Assembly (NCBI RefSeq): GCF_030732845.1
Contig: NZ_JASHKA010000025.1
Coordinates: 20,635-84,634 of the forward strand
Direction: 5' to 3'
Source of the DNA: Roseibium sp. MMSF_3544
GTDB lineage: Bacteria > Pseudomonadota > Alphaproteobacteria > Rhizobiales > Stappiaceae
DNA: 64,000 nucleotides
A program made the position numbers and the translations under genes. A model generated the notes under the pieces. That model saw only the letters and a list, made by a program, of their open reading frames with translations, was not told the origin of the DNA and did not search any database. Position 1 is the first letter of the stretch, and each line of letters starts with the position of its first letter. Of this stretch, positions 50,459-59,035 are shown piece by piece.

Positions 50459-51092
50459 GAGCGTTGACGCTTACCTCTCCATCCAGAGCCCATACTGTTA
50501 TTTCGCAGTCCCTCGCCTGAAGCGTTTGGCGGAAATCCCGGCGGTTTCGGTGCAGTTTAAGCCGGTCATGCCAGGTGTCCTCAGGATTGCTGACGCCTTC
50601 ACAGACCGCGACACCATGGAACAGGATTATTTCATCCTGGACGTTCAGCGAACGGCTCAGTTTCTTGGTATTCCATATAAAGAAGCTGACCCGTATCCAG
50701 TCGCCTTCAAACCTGGCTCGTTATGGATTGCGGAACCGGATCAGCCTCGGGTATGGCGGCTTCTGGACCTGCTGATGGCCGCAAGCTTTCTCGGCTCCGG
50801 GCTAGAGCTTTACGACAGGCTGATGCGCCTGATCTGGGATGGAAACACCCGAAACTGGCACCTCGGCGATCACATTGCCCAGGCCGTCTCTGCCGCTGGA
50901 TTGGAATTGGCAGAACTCGATAACTTGATCGACGCTCAAAAGGATCACTTTCGTGCCGATCTCTTGGCCAACAACAAGGCCCTGCTTGATGCAGGGCATT
51001 GGGGCGTGCCCTGTTGCGTATTTGAAGGTGAGCCCTTTTACGGCCAGGACAGGCTCGATCAGCTTGCCTGGCGAATGGGTGTGGTTCTGTAG
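50451..51092 (+). CDS. DsbA-fold isomerase (2-hydroxychromene-2-carboxylate isomerase-like)
   Basis: A 213-residue kappa-GST/HCCA-isomerase-type protein. The glutathione-activating serine is in the N-terminal IQSPYCYFA motif (Ser13). WGVPCCVFEGEPFYGQDRLDQLAWRMG closes the thioredoxin fold with the cis-proline. It is cytoplasmic. ATG 50451 is chosen because it starts inside the FrhB stop (eight-base overlap) and gives normal family length. In this operon it may act as a glutathione-dependent isomerase or lyase on a ring-opened or conjugated intermediate. Confidence 0.88.
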   Translation: MNKSVDAYLSIQSPYCYFAVPRLKRLAEIPAVSVQFKPVMPGVLRIADAFTDRDTMEQDYFILDVQRTAQFLGIPYKEADPYPVAFKPGSLWIAEPDQPRVWRLLDLLMAASFLGSGLELYDRLMRLIWDGNTRNWHLGDHIAQAVSAAGLELAELDNLIDAQKDHFRADLLANNKALLDAGHWGVPCCVFEGEPFYGQDRLDQLAWRMGVVL

Positions 51093-51173
51093 AGCGCCCA
51101 ACAACTTTGTATTCGATTTGACGATTTGCAAACGCAGCGCACCGGGGCAGCGAGCGCCATCAAAGATGCCGCG

Positions 51174-51734
51174 TCAAAGTTCATTCGCGACGTGATTTTG
51201 ACCGGTTACGTAGTTGTAGCCGTCAACAATGAGCTGAAAAACAACGTCCGCTTCGTCAACGGATCTTGGCGTGTAAAGCAGGACGAACCCTTCCCAGCCG
51301 GGCCTTCTGCTTGCCCATGGGTGCATTGTTGCCCAACCGGCCACGACCGCTTCATGTGCTCTTTTGGGCGGCAAGGACGCATGGAGGCTGCCGTCCGGGT
51401 GCAGATGTGCGAATTCCCTGCCGCCAACAATTGCCTTGGGACGCGCCAGGTCCAAACTCTCGCTCAACCAGAACCCTTTTGCGCCCGGCAGTGAAATAAC
51501 GGTCGGGCGGAGCCTTACACCCGGAAGCGTTGACACCCGGCCAAGCAAACGTTCGGAGAGCGCCGGGATCGGCTTTGCACCGATCTGTATGTGCGGCACA
51601 CCTTTGGTCGTCGCAGGCACAAGGCCATCCCGCTTGGGGAGACGCTCATCCGCGGTGTAGGCAGTTCCGATCGTCAGTCCTGCAAGCATCAACGCTGCGG
51701 TGGCAAGGCCACCTAGCTTCAGCCACCAACTCAT
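51174..51734 (-). CDS. Membrane-anchored luciferase-fold (PF17648/DUF5519-like) protein
   Basis: A 186-residue protein with one N-terminal helix (SWWLKLGGLATAALMLAGLT) and a domain with EFAHLHPDGSLHASLPPKRAHEAVVAGWATMHPWA and GFVLLYTPRSVDEADVVFQLIVDGYNYVTG. This matches the pattern of the so-called luciferase domain, whose real function is unknown. It lies 20 bases downstream of the cytochrome c' gene and is probably co-transcribed with it. ATG 51734 with GGAAAG upstream fits the anchor. Confidence 0.75.
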   Translation of the reverse strand: MSWWLKLGGLATAALMLAGLTIGTAYTADERLPKRDGLVPATTKGVPHIQIGAKPIPALSERLLGRVSTLPGVRLRPTVISLPGAKGFWLSESLDLARPKAIVGGREFAHLHPDGSLHASLPPKRAHEAVVAGWATMHPWASRRPGWEGFVLLYTPRSVDEADVVFQLIVDGYNYVTGQNHVANEL

Positions 51735-51754
51735 GTTTTGTCTTTCCAGCCGGA

Positions 51755-52225
51755 CTATTCGCTTTCGCGGAACTTCGTATGGCACGCACTGCAGGCCCCG
51801 CCAATAGCTCCGATATTTGCCTGGACGTTTTCCAGACCGGTGTCGGCAACCTCGGCCATGGCGATCGCAGCGGCGGCAAGCTGTTTGTTGATCTCCGCGC
51901 TCTCCGGATAGGTTGTCCAGGCTTCCACCTTGGCACGGGTTTGACCGGGTAATGCGGTGCTGTCGGAACCTTGAGGCCAGGATGCGCCATTGTTCATTGT
52001 GGCGAGTATCCTGATGTTTTCAGCCGCTGTTTTGGCAGCCTGGGGATCGTAGTCGGCTTCCCCTTTCGCCATTGCCCCTAATTGCCCGAGGTTCCAGGCA
52101 TAGAGTGTCATCACAGCTTTGCGCGACTTGATTGCGTTGTCGAATTCACCGGCGGCATTTGCCAGGCCTGGACCAATGATCGCAGCAAGAACAAGCGAGA
52201 AAATCGTCAAGATTCTGGGGCTCAT
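51755..52225 (-). CDS. Cytochrome c'/c556-type periplasmic haem protein
   Basis: A 156-residue protein with a signal peptide ending near residue 24 (GLANAA) and a four-helix-bundle sequence. It has a single C-terminal haem site, GGACSACHTKFRE. Cytochromes c' bind NO, CO or act in electron transfer. The start has GGGAGGG six bases upstream. It is divergent from a LysR regulator (98-base gap) that probably controls it. Confidence 0.93.
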   Translation of the reverse strand: MSPRILTIFSLVLAAIIGPGLANAAGEFDNAIKSRKAVMTLYAWNLGQLGAMAKGEADYDPQAAKTAAENIRILATMNNGASWPQGSDSTALPGQTRAKVEAWTTYPESAEINKQLAAAAIAMAEVADTGLENVQANIGAIGGACSACHTKFRESE

Positions 52226-52322
52226 CGCACCCTCCCAGGATGTGCAAAATTAAACATCCTGTTATTCTCATAATAGGAATACTGCGTAAATTCGGAAAAA
52301 ACAGGTAGAAGGGTGTGCACTC

Positions 52323-53201
52323 ATGCACAGGATCCGATGGGATGAATTGCAATACGTTCATGCGGTAGCTGAACACGGTTCTCTGTCAGCAGCCTCCCGC
52401 ATCCTGGGTGTCAATCATGCGACAGTCCTGAGACGGATCGCATTGCTTGAGGCCGCGCACGACGTCAAACTCTTCGACCGGGCCAATGACGGATACCGGC
52501 TGCGGCCGGAAGGGCGTGCTTTGCTGGCTTCTCTGAAACTGATGGAAGACGCCTCTGCAAGAATCAGAAGACATCTGGATTCCACCTCAAAGGGTATCGA
52601 GGGCACTTTTCGGCTCGCAACAACAGACGCCATAGCCTGCCTCCTGCTGCCCCGCTATCTTGAGGCTCTTCGGGGAAAACACCCAAACATCAACATTGAA
52701 ATCGCTGTCTCGAATGACCCGATCGACATGTCACTTTCAGGCGCGGAAATCCTGATCAGACCAGGGGCTGATCTGCCTTCTGAGCTCAGCGGCATCCGTG
52801 CGGCGTCCGTTACGTTCGGTGTCTTCGGTGAGCGGAACTACCTGAACGAAAACACCAGTCTTCCGATCGAACAGCACAAATGGTTGGGTGTCGCACCTGG
52901 ATTTGCGCAGTCTACTGCTGGTAAATGGCAATTCTCCAACGTCCGGACCCGCTCCGAGTTCTCTGCGGACAGTTTTCTGACGCTCGCTGCCTTGGCCAAT
53001 CGGGGACTTGGGCTCGCGATGCTTCCCGGATTTGTCGGTCGAAATTCCGAGCACCTGAGAAGCTGCCTTGAAATCGGCAGCGGTCCGGAGATCGATCTCT
53101 GGGTGGCAACTCACAGGGACTTTCGACAACAACCCAGTATCGAAACCCTTTTGAAGTTCTTTGCCGATGCCCTCAGACACGATACCGACCTGACCCATTA
53201 G
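52323..53201 (+). CDS. LysR-family transcriptional regulator
   Basis: A 292-residue regulator with the LysR winged helix (WDELQYVHAVAEHGSLSAASRILGVNHATVLRRIALLEAAHDVKLFDR) and an effector domain (GTFRLATTDAIACLLLPRYLEAL to LWVATHRDFRQQPSIETLLKFFADAL). It is divergent from the cytochrome c' gene, the usual geometry for LysR targets. The inducer is unknown. Confidence 0.92.
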   Translation: MHRIRWDELQYVHAVAEHGSLSAASRILGVNHATVLRRIALLEAAHDVKLFDRANDGYRLRPEGRALLASLKLMEDASARIRRHLDSTSKGIEGTFRLATTDAIACLLLPRYLEALRGKHPNINIEIAVSNDPIDMSLSGAEILIRPGADLPSELSGIRAASVTFGVFGERNYLNENTSLPIEQHKWLGVAPGFAQSTAGKWQFSNVRTRSEFSADSFLTLAALANRGLGLAMLPGFVGRNSEHLRSCLEIGSGPEIDLWVATHRDFRQQPSIETLLKFFADALRHDTDLTH

Positions 53202-53531
53202 ACCCTTTCGAACGCTGCCGTCAGCGATACCCTGTCTTGGGGGCTTTGAACGGCAATCGTGAAGAAAATGTCACTTGCCATCAGGTCAGCACGGCCATAA
53301 CTGGTTCACTGATAGCCGGAACGCCGCATTAAGGCAGATGCCTTCAGGCCGTAGCGCAACAAGGCGTTGCCGCGTCCTATGGCCACTGTGCGCTCATTGG
53401 AGTTTTCCGGCAATCTGCGGCTAGTCCCAATTCGTATCAAACAGTAGGGGCATGCTGGCAAATCGCAGGACGGGCGGTTCGATACCTTCACGCGGCGCTC
53501 ACGCATCGCGTATGAAACCGGAGAAACGCAG
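53202..53531. other. Intergenic region before the ChaN-PDZ gene
   Basis: These 330 bases presumably hold the promoter of the ChaN-PDZ operon. A minus-strand frame at 53306-53506 has no ribosome site or family resemblance and is not called. I see no clear operator or terminator. Confidence 0.35.
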
Positions 53532-54839
53532 GTGACCGATCAAAACAGCTCAGCCAACTTTCTGGCGATCACGCCAAGCCGTCATCTGGCCGGAAAGCTG
53601 ACCCTGGCAATTGCCCTTGCATTGGCAACTGGAGGCCAGGCATTCGCTTTCGGCAAAAGCGGCACCAAATCCTCCGAAGCCGATGCCTCCGTCTGCGCAG
53701 ACGCCGGTCAATGGCTTGACCCGGCGACCGGCGAGACGCTGGGACCAAAAGCGGTACTGTCACGCGCCGCCGCCGGTCAGGTCGTGCTCCTCGGCGAATC
53801 TCACACATCCAGCGAAGACCATCTATGGCAAACATCTGTCCTTGCCGGTCTTTACGCGCACCAGCCTGAGCTCATCGTCGGATTCGAGGCCTTTCCAAGA
53901 AGCGTCCAGACGTCGCTCGACGAGTGGTCAAGCGGCTCACTCACAGAGCCCGTTTTCCTGGAAGCAACACGATGGGATCAAGTCTGGGGCTACGATGCCG
54001 ACTTCTATATGCCGATGTTCGATTTTGCTCGGCAGAACAGAGTTCCCGTGATCGCACTCAATGTCGACCGGTCGCTGGTCTCGAAAGTCGGTCAGAATGG
54101 GTGGACATCTGTCCCGGCCGGTGAACGCGAAGGCCTCAGCGACCCTGCGCCAGCCAGTCCCGGCTATCTGGATGCACTCGCGGACGTTTACGCGAAGAAG
54201 GCCCAGCTGCGCCGCGCCTCGGGTGGCGACGACACCAAGAGTACCTCAGGTGAGGATCTGCCAATAAAAGAGCAGCCGGGATTTGTCCGGTTTGTAGAAG
54301 CGCAGCTGACCTGGGATCGCGCTATGGCGGAAGCGCTGGCCGAAGCTTCAAGGGACAATCCTGAAGCCGTCGTCGTTGGGATCATGGGACGCGGCCACGT
54401 GGAACACGGGCATGGCGTTCCCCATCAGCTGGCCGATCTCGGCATCGACACAGTAACCAGCTTGCTGCCGGTGACGCCGGACGGTGGCTGCGCGTCCCTT
54501 GAGGCTGGCCTGGCGGACGCAGTCTTTGTCGTTGACAGGTCAGAAAGTTCAGAGCCTGTTCGGGACCGTCCAAGGCTCGGTGTCTATATTGAACCGGCCT
54601 CCGAAGGCGGGTTGCTTTTGAGCAGCATCGTCGAAGGCAGCATCGCCGAAGAAGCGGACCTCAATGCGGGTGATATCGTGCTGAACGCGGCAGGCTCCCC
54701 CGTTGCAACAACACGCGATCTCGTCACAATAATCGAAAGGCAGGCCCCCGGAACCTGGCTGCCACTCGACATCAGGCGAGACGGTGAAGATCTGACCATC
54801 ATTGCGAAGTTTCCCGCTGAAGCGGACGCGGGCCAGTGA
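53532..54839 (+). CDS. ChaN-like haem-binding domain fused to a C-terminal PDZ domain
   Basis: A 435-residue exported protein. An N-terminal hydrophobic signal (about residues 21-40, ending GQAFAF) precedes a ChaN domain: VVLLGESHTSSEDHLWQ, then PELIVGFEAFPRSVQ, FDFARQNRVPVIALN and VVVGIMGRGHVEHGHG. In Campylobacter ChaN binds haem. A PDZ domain closes the protein (RLGVYIEPASEGGLLLSSIVEGSIAEEADLNAGDIVLNAAG). The start is GTG 53532. Its stop overlaps the next GTG start (GTGA), tying it to an M1-like peptidase. Confidence 0.87.
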   Translation: MTDQNSSANFLAITPSRHLAGKLTLAIALALATGGQAFAFGKSGTKSSEADASVCADAGQWLDPATGETLGPKAVLSRAAAGQVVLLGESHTSSEDHLWQTSVLAGLYAHQPELIVGFEAFPRSVQTSLDEWSSGSLTEPVFLEATRWDQVWGYDADFYMPMFDFARQNRVPVIALNVDRSLVSKVGQNGWTSVPAGEREGLSDPAPASPGYLDALADVYAKKAQLRRASGGDDTKSTSGEDLPIKEQPGFVRFVEAQLTWDRAMAEALAEASRDNPEAVVVGIMGRGHVEHGHGVPHQLADLGIDTVTSLLPVTPDGGCASLEAGLADAVFVVDRSESSEPVRDRPRLGVYIEPASEGGLLLSSIVEGSIAEEADLNAGDIVLNAAGSPVATTRDLVTIIERQAPGTWLPLDIRRDGEDLTIIAKFPAEADAGQ

Positions 54840-56818
54840 GGCTTCTCTCACTTGCGTTTCTGACGCTTGTGTTGCTCGCGGTCTCGAAAGCGGCGAGTGC
54901 AGCGGCTCAGCCAGCAGTCCACCATGATATCGACCTTTGGCTTCATCCCGAAACCGGATCGGTCACGGTTCAAAGCACGCTCGCAGTCAATGACCGGGAC
55001 AAACTCACAATTGCCTTCGCCGAATGGCTCTCGGTGGAAGACGTCGAAGTTGACGATGGGACCGCGCGTCAGATCAAGGGTGCCCCGCGGCTCACCGCAA
55101 CATTTTCAAAACCTGGACCGAACAAGTTGACGGTGCGCTTGAGTGGCAAGATCCCGGCTGAGGCAACGTCCAGAGCGGGCGCTGGTCCCGACGGGGCTTA
55201 TCTTTTCGGATCTTCCGGCTGGATGCCGGATAGTGGCGACACGACCATAAGCTACCGCTTGGCAGTCTCCGTACCGGCTTCCTTTCGGGCGGTGGCAACA
55301 GGTGAACTGACGGACGAAACGGTGTCGGCGGAAAGCTATGCGGCAACATTTGAATCGGCTCTCGCGTTTGACCGTCCATCGATCTTCGCCGGTTCGTATG
55401 ACATCCGGGAAGAACGTGTCGGCGGGGTCCGGCTGCGCACCTATTTTCACGAAGGCTTGTCCGACTTCACCGAGCAGTATCTGAGCAACTCCGCTGATTA
55501 TTTGCGCGGCTTTGAGGAGGAGATTGGAGCTTACCCGTTCAGGGACTTCTTCATCGTTTCCGCACCATTGCCCGTCGGTCTGGGTTTTCCCAACCTGACC
55601 TTTATCGACAGGCGCATCGTCCCGTTGCCGTTCATGCAAGGAAGGTCGCTTGCCCATGAAATCCTGCACAATTGGTGGGGAAACGGGGTCCAGGTCGATT
55701 ATCGCCAGGGCAACTGGGCCGAAGGCTTGACCACTTACATGGCTGACTACGGACTGGCCGCAAAGGCAGGCCCGGATCGCGCGCGCGAAATGCGGCTTGG
55801 CTGGCTGCGGGACTATGCGGCCCTTCCAGATGAAGCCGATGCTCCGGTCCGGACGTTTGTCGCCAAACGGCATCAGGCATCCCAGATCATCGGGTACAAC
55901 AAGGCCGCCTATCTGTTCCACATGCTGAAGAACGAAATCGGCGCCGACACATTCTCCGATGCTGTCAAACAGTTCTGGTCCGACCATCGCTTGTCTATCG
56001 CCGGCTGGCAGGATTTGCGGGCTGCCTTTGAAAAAGCATCTGGCCGTGACCTTGGCTGGTTTTTCGCGCAATGGCTGGACCGCACGGGTGCCCCCACCCT
56101 TTCCGTTGCCGATGTCCGACTGGAAACCGGCTCTGAGGGCTACGTTACCGAGATGTCGCTGATGCAGACGCAACCGGCCTACAGACTGAAGGTGCCGGTC
56201 CAGGTTGAAACCGAAAGGGGAACAGTTCGCGAGGACATTCTGGTGACGGGGCCAAACACCAGTGTTGAGCTGAGGACCGAAGCCAAACCGCTCCGCGTGC
56301 GGGTCGACCCCGAGTTCGATCTTTTTCGAGACCTTTTGCCGGGCGAAAGTCCGCCCATCCTGAGGGACGTGATGCTTGCCGAGGACGTTTCGGTAAATGT
56401 GCTGTCCGACGATGACGCGTTCACAAGGGCATCGCAGAAGATCGTGGCAAGGCTTGCGGCACCCGGTACGCGACCATCAATGGAAGATGCCGGTAAAGAC
56501 TTGCCGCAAGGTGCCCTCATGGTCTTTGGCACACCTGACAAACTGGCCGAGTTTGTTACCGAGCACCAGTTGGATGCGCCGCCAGCGGGGTCGGAAGACG
56601 CATCTGCCACCGTCTGGACAAGCAGCAGGGAGGACGGCGAGCCTGTTTTGCTGATTTCGGCAGTCGATAGCAACGCGCTTTCGCAGATCACGCGTCCCCT
56701 GCCGCATTACGGACGCCAAAGCTACATCGTCTTTTCCGGCCGCAAAGCCGCCTCCCGGGGCGTCTGGGAGGCGGAGGACGGGCCACTTGTAATCGAAATT
56801 CCCAACGATCCAGAATAA
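54836..56818 (+). CDS. Secreted M1-like zinc metallopeptidase
   Basis: A 660-residue exported gluzincin. The signal peptide covers about residues 1-23. An M1-type N-terminal beta domain is followed by HEILHNWWGN (His274, Glu275, His278) and the third zinc ligand in WAEGLTTY. The helix after it and the C-terminal helical part follow normal M1 order. The spacing between the zinc motifs is one residue shorter than in classical M1 enzymes. The start is GTG 54836, overlapping the ChaN-PDZ stop. It probably trims peptides or acts in haem-protein turnover in the periplasm, which is inferred from its neighbour. Confidence 0.87.
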   Translation: MRLLSLAFLTLVLLAVSKAASAAAQPAVHHDIDLWLHPETGSVTVQSTLAVNDRDKLTIAFAEWLSVEDVEVDDGTARQIKGAPRLTATFSKPGPNKLTVRLSGKIPAEATSRAGAGPDGAYLFGSSGWMPDSGDTTISYRLAVSVPASFRAVATGELTDETVSAESYAATFESALAFDRPSIFAGSYDIREERVGGVRLRTYFHEGLSDFTEQYLSNSADYLRGFEEEIGAYPFRDFFIVSAPLPVGLGFPNLTFIDRRIVPLPFMQGRSLAHEILHNWWGNGVQVDYRQGNWAEGLTTYMADYGLAAKAGPDRAREMRLGWLRDYAALPDEADAPVRTFVAKRHQASQIIGYNKAAYLFHMLKNEIGADTFSDAVKQFWSDHRLSIAGWQDLRAAFEKASGRDLGWFFAQWLDRTGAPTLSVADVRLETGSEGYVTEMSLMQTQPAYRLKVPVQVETERGTVREDILVTGPNTSVELRTEAKPLRVRVDPEFDLFRDLLPGESPPILRDVMLAEDVSVNVLSDDDAFTRASQKIVARLAAPGTRPSMEDAGKDLPQGALMVFGTPDKLAEFVTEHQLDAPPAGSEDASATVWTSSREDGEPVLLISAVDSNALSQITRPLPHYGRQSYIVFSGRKAASRGVWEAEDGPLVIEIPNDPE

Positions 56819-56889
56819 GCCTCTGCCCGAACCAATCCTGTAGAGAATGTCACTTGCCTTCACCGGTCAAAGATCCTACCTGCGATGCC

Positions 56890-58974
56890 ATGAAACAAGA
56901 TGCTTTTCCCCCGCGCGCCGAGGCGCGCCCCAAAACCTACGAAACCCACGGCATTTCGCGGCAGGACGACTACGGTTGGCTGCGCGCGGACAACTGGCAG
57001 GAGGTCATGCGTGACCCCTCGGTGCTGGATGCCGACATCCGGGCTTATCTGGAAGCGGAAAACGCTTATCAGGACGCGACCATGGAGCCGACAAAAGAGC
57101 TTCAGGATACGCTGTTTGCCGAGATGCGTGGACGGATCAAGGAAGATGACAGTTCCGTCCCATCACCCGACGGCCCCTTTGCCTATGGCTTGAAATTCGA
57201 AACCGGCGGTCAGCAGCCGATCTTTTTCCGCACGCCGCGTGATGGCGGTGAGGAAACCATCCTCCTGCACGGCGACAAGGAAGCGGACGGCAGAGCCTAT
57301 TTCAAACTTGGCGGCGCAAGCCAGTCTCCCGATCACAAGCTGCTTGCCTGGGCATATGACGACAAGGGGTCGGAATATTATTCCCTGCAATTGCGTGACA
57401 TCGCTTCCGGCAAGGACCTGGACTACAGCATTGCGGACACTGGCGGCGGCGGCGTCTTTTCGGCGGACAGCGATTTCGTCTTCTACATCCGCCTTGACGA
57501 CAATCACAGACCGTCGAAACTCTTCCGTCACAAGGTCGGTTCAGATCCGGCTGAAGACGTGCTGGTTCACGAGGAAAAGGACGCCGGTTTCTTCATGGGT
57601 GTCGGTAAAACCCAGTCCGGCAATACGATCCTGATCGATATCCACGACCACGAGACATCGGAAGTCTGGATGATCCCCGCCGATCAACCCGAAACACCAC
57701 CGGTCTTGATCGCTCCGCGCGACACTGGCGTGGAATATTCTGTCGAAGACCATGGCGATACGCTCTACATCCTGACCAACCTGGGCGACGCGGAAGATTT
57801 CAAGATCGTCACGGCACCCAAGGCGACACCCGGACGGGAGTTCTGGACAGACTATGTTCCGCACAAGCCGGGCTGCCTGATCCTGTCACACTGTGTCTAC
57901 AAGACTTTCATGACCAGGCTGGAGCGCGAGGACGGCCTGCCGCGCATCGTCATCCGCCGTCTGGCAGATGGTGTCGAGCACTCCGTCGAGTTTGACGAAG
58001 AAGCCTATTCTCTCGGGCTCGGCGGCGGCTACGAATTCGACACCACGACCATCCGGTTCAGCTATTCCTCCATGACGACACCGTCGCAGACCTTCGACTA
58101 CGATGTCGAAACCCGCGATCGTATCCTCAGGAAGGAACAGGAGGTTCCGTCCGGCCACACCGCATCCGACTACGTTACGCGCCGGATCATGGCGCCTGCC
58201 GAAGACGGGGAAACGGTGCCGGTGTCACTTCTCTACCACAAGGACACGCCTCTCGACGGATCGGCGCCTCTGCTGCTCTATGGCTACGGCTCTTACGGCA
58301 TCACGATCCCGGCAAGCTTCAACACCAACGCCCTGTCTCTGGTGGACCGGGGTTTCGTCTATGCGATCGCGCACATTCGCGGTGGCAAGGACAAGGGCTT
58401 CCGCTGGTACAAGGATGGCCGGCGCGAAAAGAAGAAGAACACCTTCACCGACTTCATCGCGGCGGCCGACCATCTGGTGGCGGAAAACTTCACGTCTTAT
58501 GAGCGTATCGTGGCCCATGGCGGTTCCGCTGGCGGCATGCTGATGGGTGCGGTGACCAATATGGCGCCCGAAAAATTCGGCGGCATCATCGCGGAAGTTC
58601 CGTTCGTCGACGTTTTGGTCACGATGCTGGACGATACGCTGCCATTGACGCCGCCTGAATGGCCTGAATGGGGCAATCCGATCACGGACAAGGCGGCCTA
58701 CGAGTACATCGCGTCCTATTCGCCTTATGACAACGTGGAAGCCAAGCACTATCCCGCGATCCTGGCCGTTGCTGGCCTGACGGACCCGCGTGTCACCTAT
58801 TGGGAACCTGCCAAGTGGGTTGCCAGGCTCCGTGCCACAAAGTCAGGCGACAGCCTCCTGATGCTCAAGACCAACATGGAAGCAGGCCACGGCGGCGCGT
58901 CCGGCCGTTTCGACCGTTTGAAAGAAGTGGCGCTCAATCAGGCCTTTGCGCTGATGGTGGCGGGTAAGGCCTAA
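56890..58974 (+). CDS. ptrB: Oligopeptidase B-type S9 serine peptidase
   Basis: A 694-residue cytoplasmic peptidase of the prolyl oligopeptidase family. An N-terminal beta-propeller covers about residues 70-405, followed by an alpha/beta hydrolase domain. The nucleophile is Ser546 in HGGSAGGMLMG, and the histidine is in NMEAGHGGASGRF, the oligopeptidase B form. A conserved region FVDVLVTMLDDTLPLTPPEWPEWGNP matches enzymes that cut after basic residues. The frame is open to TTG 56854, but ATG 56890 gives the normal N-terminus. A strong bidirectional hairpin follows. Confidence 0.93.
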   Translation: MKQDAFPPRAEARPKTYETHGISRQDDYGWLRADNWQEVMRDPSVLDADIRAYLEAENAYQDATMEPTKELQDTLFAEMRGRIKEDDSSVPSPDGPFAYGLKFETGGQQPIFFRTPRDGGEETILLHGDKEADGRAYFKLGGASQSPDHKLLAWAYDDKGSEYYSLQLRDIASGKDLDYSIADTGGGGVFSADSDFVFYIRLDDNHRPSKLFRHKVGSDPAEDVLVHEEKDAGFFMGVGKTQSGNTILIDIHDHETSEVWMIPADQPETPPVLIAPRDTGVEYSVEDHGDTLYILTNLGDAEDFKIVTAPKATPGREFWTDYVPHKPGCLILSHCVYKTFMTRLEREDGLPRIVIRRLADGVEHSVEFDEEAYSLGLGGGYEFDTTTIRFSYSSMTTPSQTFDYDVETRDRILRKEQEVPSGHTASDYVTRRIMAPAEDGETVPVSLLYHKDTPLDGSAPLLLYGYGSYGITIPASFNTNALSLVDRGFVYAIAHIRGGKDKGFRWYKDGRREKKKNTFTDFIAAADHLVAENFTSYERIVAHGGSAGGMLMGAVTNMAPEKFGGIIAEVPFVDVLVTMLDDTLPLTPPEWPEWGNPITDKAAYEYIASYSPYDNVEAKHYPAILAVAGLTDPRVTYWEPAKWVARLRATKSGDSLLMLKTNMEAGHGGASGRFDRLKEVALNQAFALMVAGKA

Positions 58975-58994
58975 GTCTGCGCCCGGACAAAAAT

Positions 58995-59028
58995 GTTTCG
59001 GATGTCAGGAGGAACTGGCATCCGAAAC
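58995..59028. terminator. Bidirectional terminator between ptrB and the caspase-fold gene
   Basis: A 14-bp stem, GTTTCGGATGTCAG and CTGGCATCCGAAAC with one G-T pair and a six-base loop, lies between the two convergent stops. On the minus strand ATTTTTG follows, giving a good intrinsic terminator for the caspase-fold gene. Confidence 0.8.
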
Positions 59029-59035
59029 TCCATCC

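Noticed and set aside
53306..53506. Minus-strand frame of 66 codons
   Set aside because: No ribosome site, no recognisable pattern, basic composition.
55106..56173. Minus-strand frame of 355 codons
   Set aside because: Antisense to the M1-like peptidase with its HEILH motif.
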